Shown in pieces: positions 23,719 to 46,512 of a DNA stretch of 64,000 nt; position 1 is the stretch's first letter; every line of letters begins with the position of its first letter. A program made the translations under genes and the position numbers. The notes under the pieces are model-generated. The model searched no databases. It saw only the letters and a program-made list of their open reading frames with translations, and was not told the DNA's origin. Source of the DNA: Corticium candelabrum (lineage: Eukaryota; Porifera; Homoscleromorpha; Homosclerophorida; Plakinidae); NCBI RefSeq assembly GCF_963422355.1, contig NC_085088.1, positions 124,001 to 188,000 of the forward strand, in the 5' to 3' direction.

Positions 23719-24146
23719 CATCTCTACTAAAAGATATTCATTACGTTTACAGTAGTTTTTCATGAATGTGTTGCCGTAGTTGAAAGCTGTGCACTACCTT
23801 GGAGTATGAAGATACAGAAGCCGTGTGTTTATGCTTTGCACTTGTGTTAATTAAACCAGACCATGAAGCAGCATTGTTTCTCTGCAGCTCTGAGACCCTC
23901 AAAATCACCTATCAAGGTTTTGATAAAGTGATAGCAATCAACAAAGTGTCACCACATTTGGGAGCATAATTTACCTCACGTCAATACAAATTGCTACAAC
24001 ATAAAATCTCAATACCAAACATTTCATCACCGTAACATCTACACCAAATCTGAATCTGTGCATTACAGATGTACAAAAATAGTTACAGCTAAGTGCTGCC
24101 TTAATAATGCCATGGGTGACACCTATAATCGATATTCTTGAACTGC
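23719..24146. other. Spacer between convergent PLA2G15 and KIFC3
   Basis: Presumed 3' UTRs from both sides. I see no coding exon, RNA gene or repeat. Confidence 0.5.
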
Positions 24147-24966
24147 TTACTTCTTCCTACTTGGAATGCCTGATCCTCGTTTTGGCAAACCAGTCACTTG
24201 AGAAACAGCCGATGGATCCTGACAACATGAGCAAAGTTTTTAGTGCATGACAGTCACTGTGTTCCTCAATAACATTTATATATACCTCATACAGTCGGAG
24301 GCGATCTTTCAGAGCAGCAATTTCTGCCGAGTCTGATGTCCTGCTCGATTGTCCAAGCTCAACGCTCCGAACCCTAGCAGCAAAGCTCAGAGAGCAAATT
24401 GTCTCTCCGGAATTCTTCTCAACAGGCGACACTTGCACTATCATTAGTGTCTTAGAGTCCCCACCTACGTCAAGAACATTTGCTTTAATGTTGTATAGCA
24501 ATAAAAGAAGGCACAAAGGAAATAGATGGACATGTAGAAAAATAGATGAAAGGACGGAAAGCTAATAAACACCAAAAGTTTGTGCCAAACAATTACTGAG
24601 TGAGTCTTGGAGCAAATAGGAGAGCTTTGAATTTCTGAAAGGCACATGAGATGCCTTTGCTCTCAAAGCATGTATAACATCACCAAGTGATGAAAGTGAC
24701 TTGTTGATGTTCTGTGCCTCCTTGAGGCGCTCTCCTTCTGTGCCACTTTTGCTAACTCGTTCACTGCCTGCAAGGTCAATTAGGTTGAGTCTTGCTGATG
24801 TCCTTGAACCAGTGGTATTGTTTGTTCCTTGGACATTGACGCATAATAGAGCATGTGAACGACTGCTGTGTTCATTCATGTTTGTGCAAGCAGTCGCTCT
24901 ATTCTCACGTCCAAGAGAAAATACCTGTTTAAAAATGAGATTAGTTGATTTCAAATGTGCGCGCGT

Positions 24967-24998
<32 letters not shown>

Positions 24999-25308
24999 CA
25001 CACCTCTTGCACATCACTCCTTGATTTCACTTGCACCCAGTTAAGTCCTGGCACAAATATCCGTCCATCAGTTTGCTGACGGATGTCCATCCTTGCCGCA
25101 GGATCTTCTCCCAGGAGATCTCTTATCTGCTCGTTGTAGATCTCAAGAACGGACATTGTTATGGCATAATCCCAATCATGAGACCTTTCTGTTGCAACGA
25201 GGAACAATTCGTCTAAGGCTCGGGGGTTAACTCCTGGGTTTGTTTCTGACCCCTACACAACACACAACATTATTCACATGCACACACACACTCTCTCTCT
25301 CACACACA

Positions 25309-25361
<53 letters not shown>

Positions 25362-28300
25362 ACCACTACTACTACCACCACCACCACCACAACCACCGCA
25401 GGCTTTACATTCTCAAATTCCTTCCATGTATCTGTTTATACCTCCATAGTGAATGTCTTCCCACTTCCTGTCTGACCATAAGCGAAAATACAGACATTAT
25501 ATCCATCCATACATGATGTTATCAACCCCTTGACTTCATTGAAAACCTAATACATACATCATATAACAGAAACAGACAAATATCAGAAACAGTTCCCATA
25601 TGGCATGTAACATACACTCTGCTGAGTTGACTCTGGCTGAAAGACATGGTCCATCTCAAAAGTCTTCATGGACCCACGACTCATCACATGCACCAGCTGA
25701 TCATCATCATGGTCAAAACTGGCGATATGCTGAGCCATGGGACCTGTACCATCTTCCCTTATAGTAGGACGCACTCGACAAAAAACTCGAATGTTGCCCT
25801 TCATTTCAGTGATCTCATTGTGAAGACGCTTCCTCAAGCGCATTTCTTTCTTATACTTGGCAACAAGAGCTTTGTTTGTTTCATTAACATCAGCAATCGC
25901 TTTTAATATCTGGTAAACAAGCAGAAAATTATTACTAAAATTGACAGTTAACTATCTGATCTGAATTAATAATGGATGCCAACTCTAACCTACAATAGAC
26001 TACATGCAGTTTGGTATTGCAAAACTCACATGATAGCAACTAATATGAAACGGTGTGACATGTAGTTAGTTTGTTTTCTGTCTCACCTTAGATTGGACTG
26101 TTTGTATTGCTGGAGTAATGGTTGCATGTAACACTTCATGTTTCATCCTCAATTCTTTAAAAGTCACCATTCCAGTATCCAGTTCTCTCTTGAAATCTTT
26201 CACCTTGACTGACATTGAATTAACAGTTGACTGTAATTGTTTCATTTGATTTTCAGCTCTTCTCTTTTCTCTGTCTACTGCTACTTGACGCTCTGCCTTG
26301 GCAGCAGCAAGTTGATCTCTGGCTTTCTCTTCTGTAACTCTGATGGTTTCCTTAGCCTGTTCAAGTGCCTTCTCTCCAACATTCACCTGCTCCTTTGTCT
26401 TCTCCAATTCTTGTTCCAGCTTCTCTTTGTCTGCCACCAGTTGTCTGAGCATTCGCCCTTCTTTTTGCAACGTTTCCAGTTCTGCCTTCTGTCCAGACAC
26501 AAGCTGTGCCATCTTCGATAGCTCTGCATTCAGATTTGTTGCCTACACAAATTAATATAAGATGTAAGAATTGGTTTTGAGTGCACGTGATTCTGAATCA
26601 GCTCACTCGATCTGACTCCTTTCTGAGAGCAACTCTGAGACTGCTGTTCTCAGCAGTAACATCTGATTGCTTCTTTCCTTGCTGCTCAGTTGTTGCCTTG
26701 TATTCTAAGATTTCTACCTGAAGATTCTTGACTTCATCACTGCTCACATCTAAATTGATTGCATGCTCATGTCAGGATCATGACTTTTGACATGTCAGCT
26801 GACCTAATTTGCTCTCCAACTTTTGTATGTAAACCCTTGCTTCTTCCCAGTTCTCCTTCATCTTCTTCCTTTCTTCTTCTGCCCTTACAACTCTTGCCTC
26901 CATGTCTTTCAGCTGCTGACGGATTTCTTCCTTCTCCCTTTGAATTCCTTCTTGTCCCTCGACACATCACCAAACTCTTATACAAACTACAGCAAGCAAC
27001 ATTTCAGCTCTGCCTCCTTTCTTACTTTCTGTGCCAATTGAGCTTCTTTCAGCTTTGTCGTCAAAATTCGTACCTCATCCTCCATTTTGCTCAAGCTTTC
27101 TTCCATGTCTGGGTCTTCACAGGAAAGAAATGTTGTACATCACCACAAAAGTGAATTTATCTCAAAAATACTCTTCATAAGATTACATCCATTTGCAGTA
27201 CAATAACATAACAAACCAGTAATTATGAAACTATATACCTACTTTTCAATGTACGTAGTTTCAAATTCTCAAACTAATTAGCTGCATAAGGTATGTAATC
27301 AAATGTCTGTTAGATGTGCACACAATACATATCCAATAAACTCAAACATGAAATTGTCATCTGTTAGAAACTGTATTCTTTGACCATGCACTAACAAATA
27401 ATACTCCTGTAAAACAACTTTATTATATTATTATATTTACGTACCAGACAAACATAACAGAAATGTTACTTATCAAGCATGCACACAATTTCATACCTTC
27501 AGCATACCACTTTCTTCCTTATTTATAAATTTATTAACACACAACTACGTTGCTTGCCTGCTTCTTCTAGATCTTCTATCTGCTGCTTTAGTAGCGTGTT
27601 TTCTTCCTCTAATTCACGAATCAAAGTATCTCTTTCTTCCAAAACCTCAACTTTCACTCCATTTGCCACATGTTTGTTTGTGCTGCTTTCAGTCTTCTCA
27701 AACTCTTGCGACTCGTGACGTAGTCTATCACACTCTTGATGTAGTCTATCACACTCTTGATGTAGTCCGTCACACTCCTGATGACTGACTATCAGTTTCT
27801 CGTTCAATGCAGCCTTCTCTCCATGAAGCTTGCTAATCTGATCAACCAATTGTCTCACACTATTTGCTTTCCCCCGCTTTATCTTCAATTCTCCTCCTTG
27901 TAGCTTTGCTGTGAGCTCCTCGATAATTCCTTCCTTCTCTTCCACAACATCACTCAATTCACTGATCAGTTTCTGTTTATCTTGCACAGCATCTGCATGG
28001 CTTTTCTTCAGTACCTTCATGTGTGTTGACTTGACATTCTTCTCTTTGTTTAATTCACGCCGACATTTCATCAGCTCACTTTGTGATGCTTTCAAAGATG
28101 CCATTAGTTCTCGTCTCTCGTTGTCTTTCATCTGAAGTTGGTGTTGCATAGCTTGAACTTCAACCTTCAACTGCGCATGGTACCCTATAACAGTCAACAT
28201 CATCACACCCAACAAAACTGACCCACCTGCTGCTGATGTATTTTTAGACTTACTATCTCTTTCCATCACAACAAACTATTACCTTGTCTGTTGGGCTCGG

Positions 28301-28685
28301 TTTCTCCTTCAGACATCGTCTCGTGATCAGAAACGTCGTCGGAACCTTCAGCTGCGACGAAAAGAAAACAACATCAAGACATTACACTACGAAATGTAGC
28401 ACATTCCATGTAGATTATTCTATGTACTAACTACAGTAAGTCGCGATGTGACTGACAGTAAATCGACATGCTATAGCTACCGAAATCCAACAGCCTAGTG
28501 TGTATGTATATCAAAAATAATTACAAACGTGCTAGATAGATAAATCAACTTGCTACATTGTGGCCCATCACATCGTAGATAAATTCTTTACATTCGAATC
28601 CGAGCTCCTGCTTCATGCGAGTATCCTTCGACACCATGCTCAATGAAGCCAATTCTGGACGATGTTCTCTCGGTCCTTTGAACAT
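24147..28685 (-). CDS. KIFC3: KIFC3-like kinesin-14 (C-terminal motor), about 12 exons
   Basis: The N-terminal exon (28592-28685) gives [17 protein letters not shown] and joins in phase to an acidic exon ending TEPNRQG near 28280. A long coiled coil follows (28210-26070) and then the motor: neck and start [14 protein letters not shown] near 25795, P-loop region with FAYGQ and GSGKT near 25450-25490, [27 protein letters not shown], switch [12 protein letters not shown], switch [11 protein letters not shown], then [35 protein letters not shown] and [12 protein letters not shown]. The C-terminus is GSGIPSRKK. Motor-at-the-end architecture and [14 protein letters not shown] identify kinesin-14; motor order and tail match KIFC3, a minus-end-directed motor at junctions and Golgi. 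The coiled coil contains a tandem heptad HQECDRL duplicated near 27716-27785. It shares a promoter region with DHX16. Confidence 0.9.
24969..24998. repeat. CA microsatellite in a KIFC3 intron
   Basis: A short CA run directly beside an exon edge; a longer CA/CT/CCA compound repeat lies at 25278-25397 in the next intron. Confidence 0.9.
25278..25397. repeat. Compound CA-CT-ACC microsatellite in a KIFC3 intron
   Basis: CA, CT and ACC units follow one another for about 120 bp. Open frames across it are artefacts. Confidence 0.9.
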
Positions 28686-29085
28686 CTTCGTTTGTAGAGG
28701 CGCGTTGCTACCAAACAAACACAAGATCACACCAAATCACATCAAGTAACTAGAGAAAATGTAGTATACTTTTGTAGACGTAAATAAACTCGCAGGGAGT
28801 GGCACTAGGCAACTGTTAGATATAATTAGTAAGACTTGTTGATTTCAACACACGATAGACGTTCAAAAATTATAACCAAATTTGGTAAGCACTGTTTGAA
28901 AATCGTGCAGAAACAAATTTATTGCGATCCATTATTTGCCCGATATAAATGCCTAGAACATAAATGAACGTTCTAAGAAAGGTGGTAATCTAGTCCAAGT
29001 CCCGTATCTGACCAGCTTCCCGTATGTTATCAAGTCTTCGTTTTACATGTGGGGTGTTTGGAAGCTCTAGCTAGGCTTGTTTGAA
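28686..29085. promoter_or_regulatory. Head-to-head promoter region of KIFC3 and DHX16
   Basis: A 400-bp gap between divergent start codons. I see no TATA box or other feature. Confidence 0.45.
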
Positions 29086-35601
<6,516 letters not shown>

Positions 35602-35754
35602 GAATCTTCTTGTACATGTAGTCTTGACTTTTGGAACAAAATGCAAATACATTATTCATATGTTCAAAACTGTAGCATTGTTTGAGCTTTTTATCAGTAG
35701 TTCTAATGCAGTCAACTTTATTGCTATTCTGGGATCTACAAAGTAAGCCATTGC

Positions 35755-37118
35755 TCATTGTTTTATCTCATTTTTGAGCATCTTTATGAAACCATCTCTC
35801 TTTTGCAGCTGTTTCTTTTGTTCTTTATTCTCAGCAACTAACTGTGACACTTGCAATTCCAGTTGTTTGATCTTTGCCCTGTACTTTCCTTGTTTGCTTG
35901 TGTTGTCTGCAGCCAGTGATTTGGGCATTTGTTCTTTACTGTCATGAGATTGTGTTGAATCAAGTGCACTAGACAGAGTTTCAGCTAACTGAAGGGCGTC
36001 ATCCCTTTCCTTTTCTAATGACTCAACTTCACGAAACAACAGCTGCATAAGATCTTCTAATCCATTAGGTACAGATGAAGCTAACCGTTTCATAAGATGT
36101 GATGTTGTAGATACACTTTTGGATACAGCACTGACTCGTAATGGAGAATGAGTTGTAACTTTATGTTGCATTGCTGGACTTCGTTCTTTGTTTCTGTGGA
36201 AAGTGACTCCACTTTTGAATGGAGATTTGCCTTCTTCAGTTGGGGATGGACTTGGGACAGAGTGAGTACCATTAGACACGTGATCATTCTCTGAACTCAT
36301 ATCCAACATTGGCTGCTTCTTGGGTTGAACCGGTGAAAGTTTGACAGAAGGCTCACCAACAGAAATTGATGGCTCAAACACATGTTTCATCTGTGTGAGG
36401 TACATGAGAAGAGAAAAGCTGTCTACTGCTGCAACATGAGCTTCTGAACCATTGTCATAAGGCAGCACAGATGGCACTAGATCTGCGGCATCAATGAGGC
36501 ACAAGACTCCAGCCGTATTAGCTGCAGCAAGTGCCTTCTTTGTTCTTGTCAGTGGGTCATCCTGTGAAGCAATTAACATTAACAACACATCATTTTCATG
36601 TCAACACTATACACCATGTAGGCAGCAGCCTTGTATCAAGGATTTGTCGAAGGGTGTTTTATGCTATTATTTCTAAATTTCACTGATTCAAGAGAATGTC
36701 TGGGTATCAAGCAGAAGACAAGAAGGCAAACAGACATACAGACTATGAAACTACAAGAACACACATAACAGGCAGGCAAACAGTTGAATGGAGGAGTGAT
36801 GGTCGACAGATAGTTATTCTGCTACACCTGTTCAGTGGTATCCAGCTGCAACAGGTTTGGTTTGAAATAATGTACCAGTGATGCCAGTGTCCACCCATCA
36901 TGGAATCTATAGACAAGAGGAATTTCTAACAGTCTTGCAGAAGGCAAAAACAAGCAGCTAACCCTGAATCAAGTCCTTTTATTGTCATATTCCTGACATT
37001 TCTAATTGATTCTCTAACCCACTCAAGCAGTTGGTGACGAGCTTTTAACATTGCCTTCCCAGGAACTAACAACGTTAACAACAATGTATGTGATCTATCA
37101 ACATACAGATATGCCTGC

Positions 37119-37188
<70 letters not shown>

Positions 37189-37921
37189 ACAGTGAAAGCA
37201 GCAGTGTATCTGCATACGTCAATGATGCCTCACCTAGCCCTATGTGATATCTGCAAGCTAACGCATGAACCAGAGAGTGAACAGTTTTTTCATCACCTCT
37301 TTGTAGAGCTACATGCAGTATAATAATCCAGAATATCAAGGATCACCTTGAATACACATTAATTAAATTTGGTTACAACTTACCGTCAATCCTCCATTCT
37401 TTTGTATCGAAATGCTGTTTACCAAGAAAGTCGATTGCAGTTTTTAGATTGGCAACATTGTCACTTCTGCATGGTCAACAACACAACATGCATGCAGCTA
37501 CTGAGTGTTCTAGAAGCTACAAGTTCAACAGCTGGCATGCAGTCACCGAGACGTGACGGGATCCTTGCATTCAAGATTAACTTGAGCAACAGACTGTATG
37601 AATTTGATCAACAACAGACCTTCTCTAAAGTGCAGTGAAACAATATGTAATGCAGTTGATGTGCTGCTCACTCATCGTAAATAATCGCATCTCCTACCTC
37701 AGTTGCTCCAGCTGCTCCAATGTCTTGCCGCTCTTCTTCAAATGACTATTGGCCCAACGCAGCAGCGTCTAGTCAGACACGTGTGGATCCATGTATGTGC
37801 AAGTACGTGTGTTGTCTGATACTTAACATGTAAAGATAAGGCTACAGCGCATTTATACCTTCACTTGCACGGGGTGCGATGTCGCAGAAAAGTTAAACGA
37901 CAGCAAACGGCTACTGTCCAT
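35755..37921 (-). CDS. Tandem calponin-homology protein with C-terminal coiled coil
   Basis: The start at 37921 gives MDSSRLLSFNFSATSHPVQVK. Exons follow at about 37700-37767 (TLLRWANSHLKKSGKTLEQL), near 37384-37470 (SDNVANLKTAIDFLGKQHFD), near 37220-37290 (DEKTVHSLVHALACRYHIG), 36970-37115, 36835-36910 and 35755-36563. The first CH fold spans TLLRWANSHL to RYHIG. The second spans HQLLEWVRESIRN, FHDGWTLASLVHYFKPNLL (the usual WRDGLAFCALIH position) and the DDPLTRTKKALAAANTAGV helix. A Ser-rich linker then leads to a coiled coil (EDLMQLLFREVESLEKERDD, IKQLELQVSQLVAENKEQKK). Tandem CH plus coiled coil suggests actin or microtubule binding. I cannot name a vertebrate orthologue. A CA microsatellite at 37119-37187 fills one intron. 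Some exon edges are approximate. Confidence 0.75.
37119..37187. repeat. CA microsatellite in the CH-protein gene
   Basis: About 70 bp of CA units immediately beside an exon edge. Confidence 0.95.
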
Positions 37922-38554
37922 GGCAACTTTACAAAATCCAGTGGGTGGATTTCTTTAAAATGTAATTAACGTTAGGGCATTCATAAATCTGGTGCTCATT
38001 GGTGCAATTCTTGCTGAGGAGCTCAATTTATTCTATCAATAGAAGACTGCAAGTTGTAATTAACTTACGCCTCTAGGTTTCCAAGAGACAGCGCAATTGC
38101 ACTAAACTTAATTCACCCTTAATGACTATTCATATTAACGTTATAGTGTTTCTTGTGGCCCTGGAGGTGTATGCTAGTGCCACCACGCCAATTCTCACTG
38201 GAAATTGCGCTTCCTGTTCAGTGCTTGGCGGCTCATTCCTCTAGCTAGAAAGCACCTTGTTGGGAAGTCAAACGATTCCAAAGGAAATTATATAACACGC
38301 TTATGATCATCAAGGATGCATGGAGGAAGACAGCATGAGAGAGTTCACGTACACACACACACACACTTCATTTTCGCTACTCAACAGAATGAGCTCACGA
38401 CTTCCGTTCAGCAGCTGCAGTACGTAGTTTGATTTTGAATTTGGTGAGCATGTTCATGTGTCGAGTCCAATTCGAGAACGACTAGTAAATAAAGCTAGTA
38501 ATAAAGCTAGTAAATAAAGCTAGTAAATAAAGCTGGTAAATAAAGCTAGGTTTA

Positions 38555-38735
38555 CACTAGGCCGCTGATGACGCTCGCGCATGCGCAAAGACGCAAAGCT
38601 CGGTTCACAGTATTTACGTCAACATCAAAGACGCCGCCTTGACATCGACGCTGACGCTGGAATAGAAATCATCAAGGCGGTGTCTTTGATGTTGACTGAG
38701 CGTCAGCGTCAATACTGTGAACCAGGCTATACTCG
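38555..38735. repeat. GC-rich foldback repeat next to a TAAATAAAGCTAG array
   Basis: GTTCACAGTATTTACGTCAA followed by CATCAAAGACGCCGCCTTGA (38591-38641) recurs inverted as TCAAGGCGGTGTCTTTGATG, then CAGCGTCAATACTGTGAAC (38673-38722). The arms of about 50 bp enclose about 30 bp and hold GACGCT words. It follows a short array of GCTAGTAAATAAA units. It may be a small MITE or a structured promoter element. Confidence 0.7.
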
Positions 38736-38963
38736 ATTGCAGATATTGCAAACATAATTTGTAGTCAAGTTTTTTTATGTACACTTGTGCCGCATTAATC
38801 TCTTTTCTACAATCTTGTCAACTCTAGCTTCTTCAAAATGTTCTAAAACCAATCTTGTATTTCTCACGCATACACACACATGCACACACACACACAGCGG
38901 CTGTAGATTTCCTTTTGGTTTTTGCTGTTGTGTTTACTCATATTTGTGTGCATGCGCGCGCGC

Positions 38964-38975
38964 GCGTGTGTGTAT

Positions 38976-39056
<81 letters not shown>
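38964..39056. repeat. GT then GA microsatellite
   Basis: GT units to about 39023 continue directly into GA units to about 39054. Confidence 0.95.
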
Positions 39057-39058
<2 letters not shown>

Positions 39059-39255
39059 GAACAGCAAAAGTAAGAAGCTCCCTACATTAGGTCATACCCC
39101 ATACACATGTACACATTTGATGACAGTCATGTTGTTTCACAAACAGACCACAAGAAACCATTGCAAAAAGTTCCGAAGCCTAAAAACTCAGCTGCATTGT
39201 ATGCATAACGTTTCCATAATATGTATAAACATAAGTGACAAGAAAGCTAGCATCC

Positions 39256-44647
<5,392 letters not shown>

Positions 44648-44783
44648 CTTGCAACTGTTTGCTTGGCGCTAACGTTTGGAGTTCGTGGGACTCCGAGTGC
44701 CCAAGATTTGCGCATGTGCGTGTCACCGGCGGGTTTTCTATTGACTTCGTTTCTGCTGCGTGGTGGACGTGTACACGCGGGTC
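44648..44783. promoter_or_regulatory. Head-to-head promoter of HDDC3 and TUBGCP2
   Basis: 136 bp separate the two start codons. It is moderately GC-rich with GCGCATGTGCG, resembling an NRF-1-type palindrome (GCGCATGCGC), near 44710. That reading is by eye. Confidence 0.55.
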
Positions 44784-46472
44784 ATGACCGAATTCAAAAT
44801 TTATCACTTGGCTTCTCAGCTTATTTCTAGTCTCGGGTATTATTTTGTGTGTTTCCAATCTCGTTTTAGCTTGTCGTTTGTGTCTTCAAATGCAAGTTTA
44901 TTAGATTACTAGTTTATTAATTTATTTCTTGTTTTACTGTGACTGTCAGAATGTCTAACGTGTGATGTCTCTACCTGTTCATGTTGTGCATCTACTTTTA
45001 TATTAAATTAGCTATAGTTATAGTTATCTTTCTTACTGTTGACAGTTGGTCTCAGTCTTATGTTTACTCATTAACTTGTTATCTCATTTACAGTACTGGT
45101 GAAACTGCAGGACCAGAGATGTATGTTGATCTCTTGACAAGAAATATGACACGATATGTCACAACACAAGTGATGATTTAGACTGGTTGCTGCTGCATTG
45201 TATGTTTTGGTAGAATTTTGGTGTGATTTTTAGGTGTCAACACACAATGCTAAGAGGAAAATAGCAGAGTTCACAACCAAACATAAAGAGTTTTTGGTCA
45301 AATATGATGAACTCAAGTCAAAACAGTGAGAATGAAGAACATGCTTAAAGCTTTAGGCAGACCATACTCACTATACCTGATTGCCTGTCTGACTTCTTAC
45401 TTATATGTAGATTCACTATCTAATTTTGCTATCATACGTACATGTTATGTATTGAGAGATGCATCCCTCCAATACAATAGTCTAGTGTATTATGAGATGC
45501 ATCCCTCCAATACAATAGTCTAGTGTATTGTGAGATGCATCCCTCCAATACAATAGTCTAATTTATTGATTATGTATTGTGCTTATGATATTTAATGTTA
45601 TTAAATGTTAGGATTCGTGAGCTGGATGCTCTGGTCTACCTGATGTCTCGTATCATTGACCAACCTTCTGTCCTCTCCATGTTACAGTCAGTATGTCCTA
45701 GTAGTGTTCCTCAATCCAACACAGAAACAACATCACTTGGAGAGTTGCCACAGTCAGTGGCCGGGATGGTGTCATCTGGTGCTGTGATGAGTCAGAAGGA
45801 ACTCGATGAGTTACGGGAACAACTAGCAACTCTCACCAGCAGTGTTGAGGAAGTTGAAAGCAAAAGGGGAGGTGACAGACAAAGAAGAAAGACTGAAATT
45901 GTTGGGAATGTGCCAGACGATCCTGACTGGAAAACAAGAGTGATGTTGTCGTCTGATTTTGTGGTGAAAAGTGAGGCTTCTTGCCCTGCAAGTGTGGGCA
46001 TTGGATCTCTTCCTCTCGAATTGCAAGAGACTGCTATAGTGGAGGATATGCTGTTTTTGCTAATGGTTTGATAGACTGCTTCTTTACTACATTTGTTTGT
46101 CGTGGATACACTTTGATTTCCTGTTTATTTGTTTGTCATCGTTGCTTTGTTGGTTTCATGGTTTGTCATTGTATCTACCATGAACACACAGCCAAGCCCT
46201 AAAGAGAATGAAGTAGCAAACAATCAATGAGTCTGTTTGGTCTTTCTTATTTGTCGTTTGTTGTCTCATTTTGTGTGTCTCGTTATTGTTTGATTGTTGT
46301 TTTTAGGGAGTGGAAGGGAAGTATATAGTAGCGCGTCCACTCAAGCACAAATTTAGTCGAAGACACTTTGTAGTTGACTCATCTCTTGGTGAGGTTTACC
46401 AAACTTTTCAGTTAGCAGTGCATTGCAGCGTATGCACGTGCGCAGACGTGCACGCGCACACACACACACACA

Positions 46473-46512
<40 letters not shown>

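Larger units (their letters stand above)
37922..39255. other. Intergenic region with repeats, between divergent-side CH gene and HDDC3 3' end
   Basis: Contains the CH gene promoter, tandem AATAAAGCTAGT words at 38484-38548, a GC-rich foldback at 38555-38735 and GT/GA microsatellites at 38964-39056. No coding exon is visible. Confidence 0.5.

Noticed and set aside
29077-29085. DHX16 start at the upstream TTG
   Set aside because: The ATG at 29086 begins the part that matches the family; TTG is not a normal animal start.
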